Part shown: positions 62,338 to 64,000 of the stretch, piece by piece
How the letters are laid out: the number at the start of each line of letters is the position of its first letter
Numbering within the stretch: position 1 is the first letter of the stretch
Source: Bacteroidales bacterium
GTDB lineage: Bacteria; Bacteroidota; Bacteroidia; Bacteroidales; Muribaculaceae
DNA length: 64,000 nucleotides
Direction of reading: 5' to 3'
NCBI GenBank assembly: GCA_004557385.1
Contig: SFEA01000011.1
Location: forward strand, 62,001 to 126,000
Made by a program: the position numbers and the translations under genes
Notes under the pieces: generated by a model
The model's database searches: none
The model's input: the letters and a program-made list of their open reading frames with translations, nothing else
What the model was told of the DNA's origin: nothing

Positions 62338-64000
62338 AAGGACAAGCCATGAATGCAATGAAGAAACTATTATTTTTCGCGGCAGCATCGGTGATGACTG
62401 TCTCGACGGCTCTTGCCGGTGGCGACCTTTCGAAGACTCAGGCTCGCATCTACATCAATCCCGGTCACGGCAGTTGGGGTCCTAACGACCGCAACCTTGC
62501 CACCATCAACCATGCCATAGGCGACACATGTGGCTTCTACGAGTCGAACACCAACCTTTGGAAAGCCCTTAAGATGGGTTCTACGCTCGAAAAATGGGGC
62601 GTGCCCAAGGCTAACATTAAATATTCGCGCGTGAAGAACGGACCGTACCCCTATGTTAGCGGCGCCGCCAATGAAGAACTTTATAACCGCGACCTCACCG
62701 AGATTGCCGAAGAATGTAACGCGTTCAACACCGACTACTTCCTGTCGATTCACTCCGACGCCGCCTCCGATGGCGCTGCCACCAACCGTGCGCTGCTCAT
62801 CTACAACGGCTATAGCGTGCCGGCTGCCGACGACGAGAACATGTGGGAAGGCACACGTTCGCTGGAGTATCAGCAAACCAGCCGCGCCATGGCTGAAACG
62901 CTGTGGCCCATATTGGTGTCGAACGGCGTTGAGGTGTACACCAGCAAAGACATGAGCACCTACATCGTGGGCGACTTGACATTCTACTACGGCTATAAAA
63001 CCCCAGCCGACAACGCCAAGAACGCTGCCGGATACTTGGGTGTGCTTCGCCGCAACACTTGCAACGGATTCCTCTCGGAGGGCTATTGCCACACCTATCA
63101 GCCTGCTCGCCACCGTGCGCTCAACCGCGACTTCTGCGGTCAGGAAGGTGTGCGCTATGCACGCGCCGTGGCTGAGTGGTTCGGTTGGGAAACCGAATCG
63201 ACAGGCTACATCATGGGTGCCGTGAAAGACCTTCACGAGGTGTTCTCGCACACCGTGTTCCATCCCAACACCAGTTCGCTCGACATCTATAAACCAATCA
63301 ACGGCGCTGTGGTTACACTCTACAAAGCCGGAGTGAAGGTGGCTGATTACACTTGCGACAACGAGTATAACGGCATCTTTGTGTTCGAAAATCTCGAACC
63401 GGGTGACGATTACACCCTCGAAGTGAAAGCCGAAGGCTATAAGTCGAACGTTGCACTCGATGAGGAATATGGCCGAGAGGCGCCAAAATATAGCGTAAAA
63501 GCCAACGAAACCACCTATATGACCATCCAGCTCGAGGTGGAAGGCTATGTTGAGAATCCTACATACAACTATCCCGAACCTATTCAGGAGGAGTGGTTGA
63601 ATGTGATGAATAAATACGAAATGCGCAAGGATTTCGTGAAAAAGAGCATCGATGTGCTTTCGGGCAAAACCATCCGCCGCGAGGTGGCTAAGGGCGATTC
63701 AACCTATGTGCTTGCCCTTGACGATGCCAACAAACCTTACATCTATTGCTTCGACGCTCGCACTCAAGACATGCTGTTTGAGGTGAGCACCGAGGGCGTG
63801 GGCACATCGAGCGACGCCAACGAGGTGCTGCCTATCAGCGACATCGCGTTCACCAGTGACTCGATTTTGGTGGCTTGCAACCAGGTGAAGACGTCGTTCA
63901 CCCCGTCGGGCGTGTTCCGCACTTACAAGTGGGAACGCCACAAGACCACCCGTGCACCTGAGGGCAAACCGCTCGAGTGGTTCACTTCGGCTACCAACTA
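62334..64000 (+). CDS. N-acetylmuramoyl-L-alanine amidase, multidomain, 3' end outside window
   Basis: The first 555 codons of a secreted amidase_3-type enzyme that cuts the bond between muramic acid and the peptide stem. Zinc ligands are visible: H45 in 'NPGHGSWG', the E of 'CGFYESNTNL' and the H of 'LSIHSDAA'. A carboxypeptidase-regulatory-like domain ('GAVVTLYKAGVKVADYT', about 320-400) follows. The frame is still open at the window end. The ATG at 62334 overlaps the previous stop; 62349 or 62358 are possible starts and lead directly into the signal peptide (MKKLLFFAAASVMTVSTALA). Similar Bacteroidales proteins are often annotated as xanthan lyase or golvesin-domain proteins. Confidence 0.85.
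   Translation, partial: MKGQAMNAMKKLLFFAAASVMTVSTALAGGDLSKTQARIYINPGHGSWGPNDRNLATINHAIGDTCGFYESNTNLWKALKMGSTLEKWGVPKANIKYSRVKNGPYPYVSGAANEELYNRDLTEIAEECNAFNTDYFLSIHSDAASDGAATNRALLIYNGYSVPAADDENMWEGTRSLEYQQTSRAMAETLWPILVSNGVEVYTSKDMSTYIVGDLTFYYGYKTPADNAKNAAGYLGVLRRNTCNGFLSEGYCHTYQPARHRALNRDFCGQEGVRYARAVAEWFGWETESTGYIMGAVKDLHEVFSHTVFHPNTSSLDIYKPINGAVVTLYKAGVKVADYTCDNEYNGIFVFENLEPGDDYTLEVKAEGYKSNVALDEEYGREAPKYSVKANETTYMTIQLEVEGYVENPTYNYPEPIQEEWLNVMNKYEMRKDFVKKSIDVLSGKTIRREVAKGDSTYVLALDDANKPYIYCFDARTQDMLFEVSTEGVGTSSDANEVLPISDIAFTSDSILVACNQVKTSFTPSGVFRTYKWERHKTTRAPEGKPLEWFTSATN

Noticed and set aside
1..64000. tRNA, rRNA and insertion sequences
   Set aside because: Reading the intergenic regions showed no cloverleaf with a plausible anticodon arm, no rRNA sequence and no transposase. 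A covariance-model search was not possible here.

Overview
The window comes from a Bacteroidota genome, most likely a gut anaerobe of the Bacteroidales (Muribaculaceae- or Prevotellaceae-like; the family is inferred, not proven). The evidence is two SusC/SusD outer-membrane pairs, many lipoproteins with a Cys lipobox, promoters of the TTTG-N20-TAnnTTTG type, a type IX-like C-terminal sorting tail, and an NrfHA nitrite reductase with ResB/CcsA cytochrome maturation. No rRNA, tRNA, transposase or phage gene was recognised.

Layout. 1-4.9 kb: two GH20 hexosaminidases and a sulfatase reduced to its two ends. 5.0-6.4 kb: a MocR-type regulator (minus). 6.5-10.6 kb: nrfH-nrfA-resB-like-ccsA, a periplasmic nitrite-to-ammonia operon with its own cytochrome c assembly genes. 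10.7-12.7 kb: an AraC regulator and a flavin reductase-rubredoxin fusion, both minus. 12.9-17.8 kb: a third GH20 (plus) and a clan GH-D-like glycosidase (minus). 18.1-19.8 kb: a Y-family DNA polymerase with its small partner gene. 20.0-21.6 kb: a gene remnant and a dense mosaic of palindromic intergenic repeats. 21.6-25.9 kb: a type VI-B CRISPR locus with a 12-repeat array and a 1105-aa Cas13b. 26.1-29.8 kb: an acyltransferase and a MaeB-type malic enzyme. 30.0-49.9 kb: a minus-strand polysaccharide-utilisation locus. 50.3-58.2 kb: a second SusC/SusD locus on the same strand. 58.6-64.0 kb: a plus-strand cluster of a GHL10 protein, a beta-propeller protein and a cell-wall amidase cut by the window edge.

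The most notable element is the CRISPR locus. Cas13b carries both HEPN RxxxxH motifs, one near each end. The array and cas13b appear to be divergently transcribed from back-to-back promoters in a 222-bp spacer. Three signs place the array on the minus strand: the minus-strand repeat resembles known Cas13b direct repeats, the degenerate repeat lies at the far end, and a minus-strand promoter lies in the leader. No cas1, cas2, csx27 or csx28 is present in the window. The array holds an exact 100-bp internal duplication and two repeats that have lost the terminal bases.

The large utilisation locus combines a hexosaminidase, a phosphodiester glycosidase, a calcineurin-like phosphoesterase, a NagX-like membrane protein, two GHL10 proteins and two DUF4434 proteins with SusC/SusD/DUF5018 and a sugar symporter. 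Together they suggest use of a GlcNAc-containing, possibly phosphodiester-linked glycan such as a bacterial envelope polymer; this substrate is an inference.
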